Assembly: GCA_025531455.1 (NCBI GenBank)
Contig: JAMYHL010000056.1
Coordinates: 1 to 64,000, forward strand
Source of the DNA: Apiotrichum sp. Y4204
Lineage: Eukaryota; Basidiomycota; Tremellomycetes; Trichosporonales; Trichosporonaceae
DNA length: 64,000 bases
Direction: 5' to 3'
In this document: piece after piece, positions 1 through 12,038 of the stretch
How positions within the stretch are numbered: the first letter of the stretch is position 1
How the letters are laid out: each line of letters starts with the position of its first letter
Position numbers and translations under genes: made by a program
Notes under the pieces: generated by a model
Database searches by the model: none
What the model was told of the DNA's origin: nothing
What the model saw: only the letters and a program-made list of their open reading frames with translations

Positions 1-91
1 TGTTCCAAATCATACACTGTATCCTATGTCATGCATCTACTCTATACACAACGCACGATACGTAATGCTACATACAATCTCTCACTCACCC

Positions 92-2881
92 TCACTCGCT
101 CCGCGTCATCAGTCCGCGCACCGTCGCGGGGAGGAGCGCCTTGGCCTGCTCCTTGCTCATCTTCTTGAGCGACGCCAAGGGATAAAACTTGGACACGGCG
201 ACGAGCTCGAGGCGCAGCTGCTTGAGCAGGGCCTCGAGGTCCGGCTGCGGCTGCGGCGCCGTGGCGGGATTGACAGCGGTAGTTGATGCCGACGTGGTCT
301 GTGGGGCGGGCGCGGGAGTAGCAGGAGTCGCAGGAGTTGCAGGAGTCGCAGGAGCGGCAGGTGTCGCCAGTTGACCGTTAGGCACGGTCGCAGCTGTGGA
401 CGGAACAACATCGGGCTTGGGAGACTCAACGCGCACGCGCTTCGCCTCCGGTTCCTCACCCTCGAGTTCGGCACCGGAACGCTTGACACCGCAGACACCG
501 TTGGGCACGGGCGTCTCGACATCCATCGCCTTGTTCTCGATTGCAGTTGCCGCGCGCTTCTTCTCCGCCTCCTCCCGCTCTCTAGCCTCTGTTCGCCGAC
601 GCTCCTCGGCGCGCCAAGCGTCCTGATCCTTGGCCTGTTTCTGGATCTCGTTGCTGATCCACCCCAGCGCAGAGAGGACGCCGCTCTTCGCGCCGATACC
701 GGGATACAGGAACTCGGACGGGTCGCGGAGCAGCGGGGCGAGGTCGAGCGGGTTGAGCGGCGAGGTGAGGTCGCGCAGCGCTATAGCGGCATACGCTGCA
801 TCCGCGGCCTTGAGGCCGTCGCCTTCCACCGGCTTTCCTTCCGTGTATGCCTTCACTGCGTCGTTGACCGCGTTGGCGGCGTCGTTCGCCACACGGCCTA
901 GCGGACCCTGCAGCACGCCGTCGTGCCATTTGGTGGCCACGTACTCGCGCACCATCTCCGCACCCTCGGTACTCCCACTCTCGCTCCCCACCTTCCCCAG
1001 CGCGCCGTCGAGAAACTTTTGCACGCTGTTCGAGTACGCCTCGGCCCGCACACCGCCGAGACAGGCATAGTACAGGAAGTCCATTGGCGGGCGGCGCTCG
1101 TAGATGTTGACGAAGGACTGCGCAGGCGTACCGGCCGGAATCTTTTCAGTGGGTGCTGGTGGCCGCAGGTGGTTTTCTAGAGCTTCGAACTCTTCCAGCG
1201 GCTGCTCCTTCGCTGGCGGCTTGGCCGCCTTTTTCAGCTGTCGTAGCTCGTCCTTGAGCTCAGGATAGGGACCAAACTCGATAGGCGCAAGTTCGCGGTA
1301 CAGCATGGGCTTTGGCTTCAGGCGCTCAGTGTTAGGAAGTGGTGGTTGACCTGTCGCTCCGCCAAGGCCCTCCCACTCCCACCAGTCGCCTTCCTCCTTG
1401 CGCATTTTCGGCCAGTCAATGACTCGCGCCTGGGACTCGCCATTGCGCGTGCGGAAGATCTCGAGCATGGCTGCCGGATCGTCCATCTCGGCAATGTCGC
1501 GGCTGCCGTCGGGGCAAAAGTCACGCCATCGACCAGTGAACCTTTCACGGCCGCGGACGAAACGCTTGGCGCGCACACGGCGGCCACCCGTCTGGTTCCA
1601 TCCGACAGCCATGGCTTGTAGAGAGTTGGCGGGAAACTCGAGCATGTCGCTCGGAATGCGCTTTTTCGGGGGCACATCCTTCTCGAGGCGGATGGTCGGC
1701 CCGGATTTTGTGGGGCCCGTTGGCCTAGGAGTGGAGCGCGTAGACTCCGGGAGCGGAGAGTTCTGTTGCGTCGGTGACGGGGAAGGTGAGGGAGTGAGAA
1801 CCAGTGGTCGGTTGCGGTTGAGATGCTTCATGCCGTGCGTGAACACCTTGTGAGCCTCGCGGATTGGGGCCGTTCCCTCAGCGTTGAACGCCTTGCATGC
1901 GTCGATGACTTTGCGAAAGTCGGTCTCATGGTTAGAAGGAGGTTGCAACTCGTCCAGATACCCACTTCGAGCTGGTCCATATTACGGTACTCCCCGTAGT
2001 CTAGCTTGTTCTGCATCGTGCCGAGGTCCATAGCCTTGTCCTCGCCACCGATGCGCTCGTAGTAGTCGGGATACTCCTCTATGCTCACTGACGTTAGCTC
2101 TGAGGTCAGTCAAGTTAGCTCACCAGGCTCGAGGAAGAAGCCATACTGTTGCATTAGCACATAACGTCACCAGACAACTCACAGAATCCTTGCGGCGCAT
2201 CTCAGCCAACACCTTGTTGGCAAGCTCGTTGAACGGCCGTTTAACGCGCTTCCACTGCGTGCGCCGCGGGGTAAACTCGACTGTCTCGCTATCTGCTGGC
2301 GGTGTGTCCGCATCTAGAGGGTATTCGTTCGTTGCGTGGGGTGACAATGGCAGACTGAGCGGATCGATATCTTCCCCAATATCCACCTCGGATGTGGGTG
2401 TCGAGAAGCCTGTGAACGGTGACCGTGGTGTCGTACGGGGTGTAACGAGGTGCGGCGGGATTGCTGTCGGCCGTTTCTTTGGCGGCCTTCCTCGTTTCCG
2501 CTTCGGCTGGTCGCTTGGACCGGGACCGGGAGTAGAGACAGGAGTGACGCTCATGGGTGTGGACGATGGGGAAGATACGACCGATGCTGGAGCAGGACTG
2601 TTTAATGACGAGATATTGAGCCGTATGGTCGGTTTGCTATCTGGCGTGTCTTCCTCGTCCCGCCCGTCCCGCACAGAACGTTCGTCTTCCTCCTCTGCGT
2701 CCATGGCTCCCATCGTCAATCCCAGCCCGCCAGCTGTATGCGGGCTGCGCCCGCTCCGCCCCTTCGACTTGGCCTTGCTCGCCTTTGGCCGCTCCTCGCT
2801 TGGCCCCGCCGCCGACTTGGGCGTCGGGGTCATGGGGGAGCTGATCGCCCCGAGGTTCAGCTTGAGCTTTATAGGCGGCAT
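92..2881 (-). CDS. Bromodomain protein (BRD7/BRD9-like), 4 exons
   Basis: Predicted 891-aa nuclear protein from exons 2183-2881, 2124-2145 (22 nt), 1966-2087 and 92-1924; the lengths add to whole codons. The bromodomain lies at about residues 215-310. It shows the YGFFLEP start, the DLGTM motif after the ZA loop, and FN as the expected acetyl-lysine-binding asparagine (KAFNAEG). Upstream is a basic Pro/Ser-rich region with an AT-hook-like KRKRGRPPKKR (about residue 130). Downstream are a charged Lys/Glu-rich stretch and an Ala-Thr-Pro repeat (forward 306-365). Family knowledge: such proteins read acetylated histones, often as SWI/SNF or RSC-type remodeller subunits. BRD7/9 kinship is inferred from the long C-terminal region and is not proven. 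The loop before DLGTM reads YYERIGGEDKAM where most family members have a short PMD turn. Confidence 0.85.
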
Positions 2882-4313
2882 GACTGGGGCTCAGACTTGA
2901 AGCTCAGACACAGTCTGGATTAGGTTGCCTCTAGGCTCTGGCAGCGGGGCCGATGTAGATCTAGTACTTTTTTTTCCTTTATTATTAATAAAATGCCCGG
3001 AACAGGGAACAGCAACACTGCAAGAGTGCTGTTGTTGTTGACTGTCGCGAGTGGACCTCTCGGGTGGAGGTTGAGCGAGTCGAGCAGCGCGAGTCCGATG
3101 GCGGCGAACGGGGATGGATATCGCGGGGTGGGTACGGGGGGTTGTATTGGGAGTGGGAGAAAACGAGTGCACCAGCTGTGCGGCGTGGAAGCATGGAAGA
3201 AGGACAGCTCAATCCGTGATCCAGAAGGAGGTGGGGAAACGGAGGCAAAAAGTAATGGGAGGAAAAAAAAAAAATGGTTGGAGCAGTGTGGGGCCCGTGG
3301 GTAAGCGAGCGGGAGCAGAGTCACGCTTTTACCATGCACAGTTCACGCTAAGGGGATCGCCACTCACCAAGCTCACCAGCTCAATTACGCACAGCCGAGG
3401 ATCACATATCGATGGCGGCTTTTGGTCTTCTGTGCTCCTGTGTGATTCCGTACCAGTAGTTTGGACGCGATGGGTGCGGAGAAGAGAGCAATAACGCTGG
3501 CATTGCCTGGCGCCTGAAGCTCAAGTCACTTTCTCGCAGTCGACGATCAGTTCGTCTCAGAGCGCTATCAGATGATCACTAGGTCGCTAGGCTACTAGGC
3601 CACCATGCCGCTAAACCACCAGGGGGCGATTGGCAGGTACTAGGAGACATCTATGCAGATCTGAGGATCGATGATCAGAAGCTAGAGGAACATCCTCCAA
3701 TCCTGCGGATCCTGCCGTACTGCCCATGTTTCCCCTGTGGTCGAATTGGCGTGTGGGCGACCAGGGGGTCCATAACGATCATAACGACTAGCAGCTAGCG
3801 ATAGTCGATAGTGTCTGATCATATCTGATCATATCTGACGCTATCTGGCGCTATCTGGCTTGACTGGTCCGACTTGCTTGCCTTGTTTGACCGGGATTCA
3901 GTCAGACAGAGTCAGTAGGATCAGTCCTGTGCTGAATCACTGGGTATTCCCATCGCGCTCCTCCGGCTCCTCGGATCCACCAATTCTCATCACCGGTCAC
4001 CATGCATCCCAACGCTGAACAACAAGAAGGTGCGGGGCATGGCCGTCGAAGGCATTGTCATGACCACTGCCAAGCTGCCACATGCCACTACTGCAGCCAC
4101 GAGGCCACGAGCCAAAGTTGCCGGCGGTATCGCTGGTAGCTGTGGGGCTACTCGGCATTCAAATCCGGCTGACTCCATGGGCCAAGTGGAGTGGGGCTGT
4201 TACGAGTTGCCGAGTGGAGGTCTCACCAGTGTCGAAACACGGAAACAACCAGTTACAGATCGGATCCGTCCAACACATCCCAATCGTGTCAAGCACCCAA
4301 CCCATCTCCAGCG
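2882..4313. promoter_or_regulatory. Divergent intergenic region between the bromodomain gene and BOR1
   Basis: About 1.4 kb between two outward-pointing start codons, so it must hold both promoters. It contains a T-rich tract with TTATTATTAATAAAA near 2968-2994, a 12-nt A run near 3263, and a 10-bp tandem repeat at 3814-3860. I see no convincing gene; ORFs here are short and overlap in several frames. Confidence 0.6.
3814..3860. repeat. 10-bp-period tandem repeat
   Basis: Four full units and a partial fifth: TCTGATCATA twice, TCTGACGCTA, TCTGGCGCTA, then TCTGGCT. The first two copies are identical and the later ones drift by 2-3 bases. It lies about 450 bp upstream of the BOR1 start in the divergent promoter. 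Confidence 0.75.
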
Positions 4314-6764
4314 ATGTCAAGCTCGCCAACGACGCGCCGGCGGGCGTCGTCGACGCATCGCCCCTCGGTCTCGCCTTCGCGATCGACACGCTCGCGCGAC
4401 GGCCCCGGCCCCTCAAGTCCGTCGCCCTCGTCGTCGTACCGTCCTCTCCCGCGTCCCGACCGCCCAACAAACCCGCCAGAACCCCCGCTCACCCTCCTCC
4501 ATCCCACGACGTCGCGCTCGTTTCAGCATGACGCACACGCCGCGCACACCGCGCATAACGGCCCACGACCGAAGCGCGCCCATGGGATGATGCCGTTTTC
4601 GGGGATGGTGCGCGACATACGCGCGCGCGCACCTTGGTACCTCTCCGACTGGACGGATGCGTGGAATTACCGTGTCATTCCCTCGACTCTGGTGTGTTCT
4701 ATCTACTAAGTGGCTGAGTCTGACACCAGTTTATCTTCTTTGCGAATGTCCTTCCGGGTCTCGCGTTCTCGCTCGACCTTATTGTGCGTGCTCGCGGTGG
4801 ACTTTACTGACTGGCAGGAAGCGACAGAATTGTACGGCGTTCAAGAGGTCCTTCTTGCCTCTGTATGTGCTAGCTTGGACCTTCGGACCTTCTCTGACGC
4901 CAGTTCATGGCCGCCTTCGTCGCTTCCTTCTTTGGCGGCCAGCCGCTCCTGATCTCCGGTGTCACCGGTGGGTCGAGTCCCTCTTGTAAGCTAACCCTCA
5001 GGCCCTATCACGGTGTTCAACAAGACCATCTTTGACATCTTCAAAGGCCGTAACGATGACTTCAACTACCTCCACTTTATGGGATGGGTTTACCTGTGGG
5101 CTGCGATTCTGCACTGGATCGCGGCCGCGCTCAATGCAGTCAAGGGCCTCAAGTATGTGACCCGATTCTCGTGCGATACCTTCGGAACGTACGTTGCAGC
5201 CGTTTACGTTCAATATGGGATTCAGGTCGTCACCCGTCAGTTCAAACAGTCGTCCACGCCTGCCGCTTTCCTTGGGATCATGTGGGTTATGGACCGTCGA
5301 CGCGGCTGACCGCAGACTGGCGATCCTGACTCTCATCACGCCCCACTACTTCAACGCAATTGCTCGCTCTGGATACGGGAACAAGCACATGCGCCGCTTC
5401 TGTGCCGACTACGGCATGCCCATCGCGATCGTGGCCATGACGGGCATGGCATACTGGGGCCGCTTTGATCCGTGGGTGATCCAGTGACTTTATCCACCAC
5501 TGACGCTAGCTATGTCCTCGAGCCGAGCATGACCCTCCCTACTACAAAGCACTCGTTCGAGCCCGCTGGCGGGCGCGAGTGGCTCGTTCGATTCTGGCAT
5601 CTCCCGGGGAAGTATGTTGGTATCGCGTTTCCGTTTGGAATCATTCTTTTCATCCTCTTCTACTTTGACGCCAACGTATCGGTGAGTTGGGCAATGCTGA
5701 GAATCAACTGACGCCAGTCCCTCATCGCGCAAGGATCCGAGTTCCCCCTGCGTAAGCCGCCTGGATTCCACTGGGACTTCTTCCTTCTCGGCATCACGAC
5801 GTTCATCGCTGGTCTGCTAGGCATTCCGGCTCCCAACGGCCTCATTCCTCAAGCACCGTTACACACGGCCTCGCTGGTTGTGATGGGCTACGATGAGGAG
5901 GCAGTTGACGACATTACGCTCTCTGAGCTTGAGCACGGCTCGCCGGTCGGGAGGGAGGGCAAGCGGCGAAAACAGGAGGGTGAGATGGACGTCGCGGCAC
6001 ATACCACGTCCCGCGAGAGCAAGACCTTGGACGGCAAGTTCCCAGAACAAACTGAAGGCAGGGGGCTATCACGCACGTTGTCCCCTACATCGCAGCTCTC
6101 GCGCCGAGTGTCCCGTATGAGCGAAAACCTGCGTGAGGCGCACGAGCGTCGTCGCGAGCTTGCCGCGGCCCACAAGGAGCTGCGCGAGGTGCCTGTGGCA
6201 GTCGTTGAGCAGCGTGTTTCGAATCTCGCCCAGGGCGCCCTCTGTGAGTTTACCGACTGCTCCCTCACTGACGACAGGTCTGGTGCTCATGACGAAGCCG
6301 TTCGAGCACGTCCTCGGCTTAATCCCGAAGGGCGTCATGGCCGGACTTTTCGTGAGTAGTCCCTTCAACAACGCTGACTCCAGTGGTACATGGGCACAGA
6401 CGCGCTGCTCGGCTCGGGTGTGACGGAGAAGGTGCTATATCTGATTCGCGACCCGCACGCCCGCTCGCCATCCGACCCACTGAACAAGGTGCGCAAGAGC
6501 CGCATCGCACTGTTCACCCTCGTCGAGCTCATCGGCTTTGGCGCGACATTCGCTATCACGCAGACCATTGCGGCCATTGGTTTCCCCATTATCATCATGC
6601 TTCTCGTCCCGGTGAGAGTGTGGATAGTGCCCCACCTGGGATTCACCGAGGAGGAGCTGGGTATCCTTGACGGCGCTGTCGCTTCCCCATTTGTGAGTAA
6701 CGGAAAAGGCGATATGATAGCTGACTCGTTACAGACGATGGAGTCTGTTGGCGGATCGATCTGA
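4314..6764 (+). CDS. BOR1: Borate/bicarbonate transporter family protein (SLC4-type, Bor1)
   Basis: Multi-exon gene of roughly 700 aa with about ten short introns (for example 4692-4730). The ATG at 4314 opens a Ser/Pro-rich cytoplasmic N-terminus of about 100 residues. The membrane part begins near DWTDAWNYRVIPSTL. It continues through FFANVLPGLAFSLDL, GGQPLLISGVTGP and NKTIFDIF, which are strongly conserved in the HCO3- transporter family, including Bor1 of yeast and plants. A cytoplasmic loop rich in charged residues (forward about 5890-6230) precedes the last helices around TLVELIGFGATFAITQT. Known family role: plasma-membrane anion or borate export. Borate as the substrate is inferred from kinship with fungal Bor1 and is not visible in the sequence. 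The stop codon at 6762-6764 follows TMESVGGSI. Confidence 0.9.
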
Positions 6765-7220
6765 GCACCTCCTCGTAATAATCCATCATACAGACGTTGT
6801 AGCCCGTATGCAGTGTAAACTATGGCTATTGTAAACGTTTCCAAAGCGTCGTCGCCAAGGTTGGGTGTTGCCGTGCAATTGGGTCGACAACAATGGATCT
6901 GGGGGGCAGAGGAACCGCTGTGAAGGTGAAAGACAATGGCTGGACTGGACGGCTCTCCGGGACGAGGTACGTCATCGGCCCGGCAGTGCTACATGAAGCA
7001 CATGCCGACGCTGTCACTATTGGCTGCGCCACTCTCTGCCAGCGTAGCCAGGCAGTGAGAAAATACATCCGCTCTCCCCTCCGCTTCCCACTGTCGTTCA
7101 CTGGTCCAAGCTCTGGACTCTCACCACCCCTCTCGCACACCGGCTGCCCTCTCCATTCTTCACTCCTCACCCTCTATCCACTCTTCACCACCACCACAAC
7201 AACCACAAAGCATATCCACA
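6765..7220. other. Intergenic, BOR1 3' side and ATPase inhibitor promoter
   Basis: Holds the BOR1 3' end and the promoter of the next gene. The last 150 bp are pyrimidine-rich (CTCTCC, CCACCTCTC), typical of fungal housekeeping promoters. No gene seen. Confidence 0.5.
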
Positions 7221-7832
7221 ATGGCCATCCTCCGTCTCGCCGCCACCCGCGCCACCGCCGTCCGCGTCGCTGTAAGTAGCTAGGGGAAGAGGCTTGTTGA
7301 GTCGTGCCGAGCCGAGCCGAAGCAGATGAGATGGAGGTCTCGGCTCGTAGCGGCTAACCTCACTCCCTCCACTCTCATGGATCTTGGATCTCGGACACAC
7401 GCTGACATGTCGTTCTCGCTTGCCACCGAATCTACTTCTGTGCTACTCTCGTCGTGAACTGTGACTGTGCAATTCTCCCGTCGCTGTTGTTCCATCCGTT
7501 CGCCCCATCTCGGACGTCACCGCGCCATTGTCGCTCCCATTCTAATCTTGTTCACTCTCTGTTCTCTCCCTCTTTCACGTCGTGATGCAGCCCACCATGG
7601 TCCGCTTCTACGCGCCGGGCCCGTCTGAGGGTGCCACCGCCCGCTCCAAGGGCTTCCAGTGAGTGTTAAGTTGTAGCCAGCTCTAACACACAGGGAGCGC
7701 GAGCAGGCCTCGGAGCTCGAGTACATCCGCCGCCACGAGCAGGAGCTCCTCAAGGCCGCGCAGGACAAGCTCAAGGCCGCGCAGGCCGAGGTCGACGCCG
7801 CCCAGAAGAAGGTCGACGCCTCGAAGAAGTAA
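7221..7832 (+). CDS. INH1: Mitochondrial F1F0-ATPase inhibitor (IATP family)
   Basis: Three exons (7221-7271, 7591-7658, 7694-7832) encode 85 aa. The first exon gives an arginine-containing, acid-free N-terminus (MAILRLAATRATAVRVA) typical of a mitochondrial presequence. After it come the conserved inhibitory segment FQEREQASELEYIRRHEQE and an Ala/Lys/Glu-rich helix, the expected dimerising coiled coil. Family knowledge: the protein binds F1 at low matrix pH and blocks ATP hydrolysis. Intron 1 is 319 nt, much longer than the usual 35-90 nt here, and interrupts the presequence. A stop codon directly follows the KKVDASKK end. Confidence 0.9.
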
Positions 7833-8666
7833 GGCTGCCCAGCAGCTTGCTCGCGTAGGGGTTGAGAAAGTACAACTACTGTGAAACGAAGCCGTGTCCG
7901 TAGCCTGAGGCGATCGAAGCAGACAGAAGTAGCAATGCATATTGTCTGAGCGGCCGGGAAGATGTAAGAGTGAGAGGCGTAAAGATGCGGACGAGGACGG
8001 AGAGGCAGGAGAAAGACAGCGGCGGTGGTGATGCGCGATCCTGATTCGCCGATGTCAAGCGACCGCCTTCATGGAATTCATGGCGTCGAAGGAATATTGC
8101 ACGTTGCAGATCTGCCACTGCTATTGCAGATCATCTCGAGATATGCAGGATCCGCACATCAGTACATCGATGTACCGATGTCGATGTCGATCTCTCACTT
8201 GGCCACCGAGGTGGTTCTGTCGCAAGTGCCCAGGCAAGATGGATTGTTTTGGGGTAAGCGGTGGGAAGGCCGGGCCGCGGCCGCTCTTCACCAAGATCAG
8301 ACCCATATGTATGATGTTCCCTTCTACGCTGCCGCACTGCTGTTCTGGCACAACACCTGTATGCTTGTGGCCAAGATGTCGAGGTCACGGGACGCGGGAC
8401 ACAACGGCTCTGCAAACCGCGAACCAGCGGTGCTGGCCGTCTTTCAGCCGCGCATGTGCAGTAGGCTCAATCTGCTGGCTGGCGGGCTAAACCCAAGACG
8501 TCATCACAACATTAGCGGGAAGTTGGATCTCCACCACCATCCATCTTAGAATCTTATCTCTTTCCACTTATATCACTGGGCACTGTACAAGCCAACCGGA
8601 GGCTCTTTTGGCTCTGTATCCTCCGTATCCCGCACGACGATAACAGCGCGCGGCAGCTGACGACCC
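7833..8666. other. Intergenic, INH1 to VPS36
   Basis: About 830 bp. ORFs in this stretch overlap in several frames and resemble no family I know. It includes a GATG/CGATGT-rich patch near 8165-8195. Likely the INH1 3' UTR and the VPS36 promoter. Confidence 0.5.
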
Positions 8667-10562
8667 ATGGCTCCGCCACGGCCGCTGCCGCACGGGCTCG
8701 GCGCGACGTTCTGGTCTGTATGGGAGGGGAGCGTCGAGAGGCTTGGGGATGGCGAGGCGTGGATTGGGGGCTATGAGGGTGTGGGACTGTATGAGGGGTG
8801 AGTGCGGGAGACCGCTGTGATGTTGTCGTAGTCGACGACCACGCCCGTACTCACGGCAGAAACAACAAGGTGCCAGGATACCAGAACATGGTCGTGCACC
8901 TTACGACGCACCGCCTCCTGCTTGTCCCGGACGAGGGGGCGGCACTGCAAGCGCCGTTGAGTGCGGTGCGGCAGACCGAGTTCTACGCAGGGTTTATGCG
9001 CTCCTCCGCAAAGATCACGCTCACGCTCGGATGGCCAAAGCCTGACGGCACGCTGGGAGCCGCGCCGCCCTCCGCTTCGGCATCGACATCGACCCTCGTC
9101 CCGCAGAGTACTCAGAGTAGTCGGAGTACGCCGCAGCCCGAGCAGACGTGGACATGCGGTGTGTGCGGGTTCGCAAATCCCCTCTTGCACGGCACGGCGG
9201 TTGGGCCGCACTCCAAGTGTGCGCTGTGCGGCGTCGCGTACGCTATGAGCAAAACAATGTCGCCACCGCCGTCAAGACCCGCCTCTGCACCTGTTCCCGC
9301 TGTACCGCAGTCTCTACAGGTTCCGAGAGCTGAGACGCCGGCCTCGCTCCGCTCACACCCCGAGCGCGGGGCGACTCCCGAACCCGCAAAGCAGCCGACG
9401 CCGACGAAGGAGCAGATTCCCTGTCCGGCATGCACGTTCCTCAACCACGCAAGTATGACCGAGTGTGAGATCTGCGGCACGGGGCTCCCGCGACTTCGGA
9501 AACGCGATCTTCCGGGGGGGAAGGAGAAGGAGAAGGAGGCCAAGCCGGTGGAGAGGGAGAACGACACGGTGCGCTTGTCGTTCCGCAAGGGCCGCGAGCG
9601 CGAGGCGTACAAGCGCCTCAAGGGCGTGCTGAGCGACAAGGTGTGGGAGCGCGTCGCGGCGCCCAAGCCGCGCACCGGTGGCGCAGGCGGTATTGGTGAG
9701 CTAAACCGATTGGCTGTGGAGCTCACCCCAGACGCGATCATAAAGAATATGTCGCTCGACGCGCAGGCGCATGATGCCGGCATGCAGGATGCGTTCCGGG
9801 ATCTCGAGGTGCTCATGGTCCGCGCGGGGGAGATGGTGGGTCCGTGGGTGGTTCATTGCTGACGCACAGGTCCGGCTGGCACAGAGTCTGAACGCCAAGC
9901 TGACGGCTGCGGGGGAAGCGGACGCGGAGGAGGCGACGCTGGTGCGCTCGTCGCTGGTGCAGCTCGGCCTGCCTGCGCCCGCCCTGACACAGGACATGGT
10001 GCGCGACGAGCGCGCATACCTCGAAGGGCTGGCGAAGGAGCTCGGCCACCTGCTCACTGGACGGAAGGATGCCAAGGGCGAGAGCGGGCTGATGCTGCAG
10101 CCGGGCCGCGGCGTCGTCGCGCTTGACACGGTTTGGGGTCTCTGGATGCGCGCACGCGGCATCGCCCTCCTCCCTCCCTCAACGCTCACCCAGCTCCTTC
10201 CGCTCCTCCCGCCACATACTGACCCGCCTATCCGCCCTCTCTCCCTCCCCTCGGGGCTGCAGGTGCTCTACGCCCCGCTGTACGCGCCGCGGACCCTCGC
10301 GCGCCGCATCGTGCACCGGATAACTCCACGAGAAGAAGCACCAGATGCGGATTCTGACGCTGAGATTGGGTTGTCGATCATCGAGGTCGCCGCAACGGAG
10401 GGCCTCCCGATCGGCCTCGCGACCGAGCTCCTGGACCTCGTGACGGGCCAAGGCGGTGAGGGCGGAATCGTGCGTGACGAGCAGGCGGGGCCGAGCGACG
10501 GCGGCGTGCGGTACTACCGCGACATTATCAGCACGTGGCCGCTCGGCCTCACTGCCGCTTAG
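8667..10562 (+). CDS. VPS36: ESCRT-II subunit Vps36 with GLUE domain and two NZF fingers
   Basis: Three exons (8667-8797, 8860-9835, 9870-10562) encode 599 aa. The N-terminal GLUE/PH-like half (NNKVPGYQNMVVHLTTHRLL) is interrupted by two Npl4-type zinc fingers, as in Saccharomyces Vps36. The first is W-x-C-x2-C ... C-x2-C (TWTCGVCGF ... CALCG) and the second is C-x2-C-x10-C-x2-C (PCPACTFLNH ... CEICG). The C-terminal part is the EAP30 winged-helix region (DTVWGLWMRARGIALLPP). Family knowledge: Vps36 acts at endosomes to sort ubiquitinated cargo; in yeast finger 1 contacts ESCRT-I and finger 2 binds ubiquitin. The TF pair after the second cysteine of finger 2 fits ubiquitin binding. Finger 1 has a longer gap (17 residues) between its cysteine pairs than the usual 10. 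Confidence 0.93.
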
Positions 10563-10679
10563 ATCTGTTCGTACGGGATACTATATATTACTACTGATGA
10601 CTTGCATGGTCTTACAGTGTCCTTAATCCACTGACTTTGCATATTTCTCTTGACTTGCATTTCGACTCAAACCTTGATC

Positions 10680-11367
10680 TCAGTACGGGGAGAGGTACGG
10701 CTCCCAGTGCTGATTCTCGTTTCCGTCGTAGCAGCGCCACACCTGGATCGGTTTGGAGATGTTCCCATCCGTGACATCGAGGCAGAGGTCTGCGTCAGCG
10801 CAAGCATCAGCCGCCACCTCACTATAGTCGCGCAGCTTGATCTTCTTGTCCGCAATAACCCACTGCTGCTGCGTGAGGCCCTCGTACTGCCGTCAGCGGA
10901 AACGAACTAGCATGTTGACGCACGCATTCCCACATGTGCACCTGATTACCATTCCGCGGCGCTACTGTCAGCACAACTCTACTAATCACGCACAACTCCC
11001 CGCATCGAGACACTTGGCCGGGCCCAGCAGCCCCGCAATCTTGATCGGCCCGGGCGGTCCGGGCTCAACCTGCCAGCCGGCCGTGAAGAACTTTGGCAAG
11101 TTTCCGCTTTCATGTCAGCTACTACATACTATACCCCCTCGCCACGTCATTGCGAACTTGTAACACCCACAAATGCGGCAGCGCGCCGTTTTCGAGCGGG
11201 CGCGGGGCGTACACGTCAATGCCGACGCCGAGGATGTAAAACGGCACGTTGCGGCCTTGCCAGAGCAGACTGTATGTTTTGCCGGCGCGCGTGGCGTGCT
11301 CGGGCGCGGGGTCGTTGGGCAGGGCGGCACCAGCGACGAGAGGGAGGAGGAGGGCGGTGAGGAGCAT
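10680..11367 (-). CDS. Secreted protein with ricin-B-type (beta-trefoil) lectin domain
   Basis: Multi-exon gene read from 11367 to the stop at 10680-10682. The N-terminus MLLTALLLPLVAGAALP is a clear signal peptide with a likely cleavage after AGA. The rest fits a beta-trefoil lectin fold: CLDAG, HMWEC, QQQWVI, CLDVTDGN, VWRCYDGNENQHWEPY. These are the CLD and Q-x-W repeat motifs of the ricin-B lectin family. Only a carbohydrate-binding module is present; there is no ribosome-inactivating or other enzymatic domain. Likely role: binding sugars outside the cell or at the wall (inference). The internal exon joins near 11130 and 10900-11000 are the weakest part of the model. The gene is tail to tail with VPS36, 117 bp apart. 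Confidence 0.75.
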
Positions 11368-12038
11368 TGTGATGAATCGTGGGGGGAGTGGCGAGGGGGG
11401 GGAGGGGGGATATATACTGTTTTGTTTTCCGTATACATTGTCTTCGTACTTGCTCACGTCTTCGCTAGGCCGCAGGGTATCCCGCTCACTGCGTCATGTG
11501 TGCAGTTTGCCGGCGCACTCCCGACGACACCCGCGCGCGCTGGCGTCTCCGCCCCGCCTTTCCCTAACTTCTTTGTGCTTCTCCCGTCGGCATAGTAGAT
11601 GGAATAACGCTTATGTGCCGGAATGCCATCATCCCGGGGAACAGATTCTTTATACGAGAGCAAAGAACGATAACAACCATAACGTCGTGAAAGGTAGCTC
11701 CACAGGCACGCCTCTCCCGTGTTCTGGTGACGGGCACGTGCCAAGATCAGATCGAAGATTCACTCGGCAGACGGTCATTCAAGAGATGGCCGATGGCATT
11801 AGGTTTATACAATTAATATGGATATCTTGCGCGTGATGTAAAGCCCCACTCGGCCCATGACGGAGACGCAATTCCGCTGCGAGCTCGGACATGGCCGTGC
11901 GGGCCAGAGCTACAGTGGGGGCTAGACAGCGGCTCAATCGTCATTCATGACGCACCGCCGCGATTCCGCTCTCCGCACAGCCAGAGACTTCCGACTCGAG
12001 ACGCTCTCCGTTGTTGTTGAGCTCGGGCTCCCCTTCCA
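11368..12038. other. Intergenic upstream of the lectin gene
   Basis: About 670 bp. A G-rich/C-rich block lies directly upstream of the lectin ATG (forward 11380-11410, runs of GGGGGG) next to a TATATA motif at 11412, a plausible core promoter. No gene seen. Confidence 0.45.

Noticed and set aside
371..901. Plus-strand open frames opposite the bromodomain gene
   Set aside because: They mirror the Ala/Pro/Glu-rich coding strand, have no recognisable motif and would overlap a well-supported exon.
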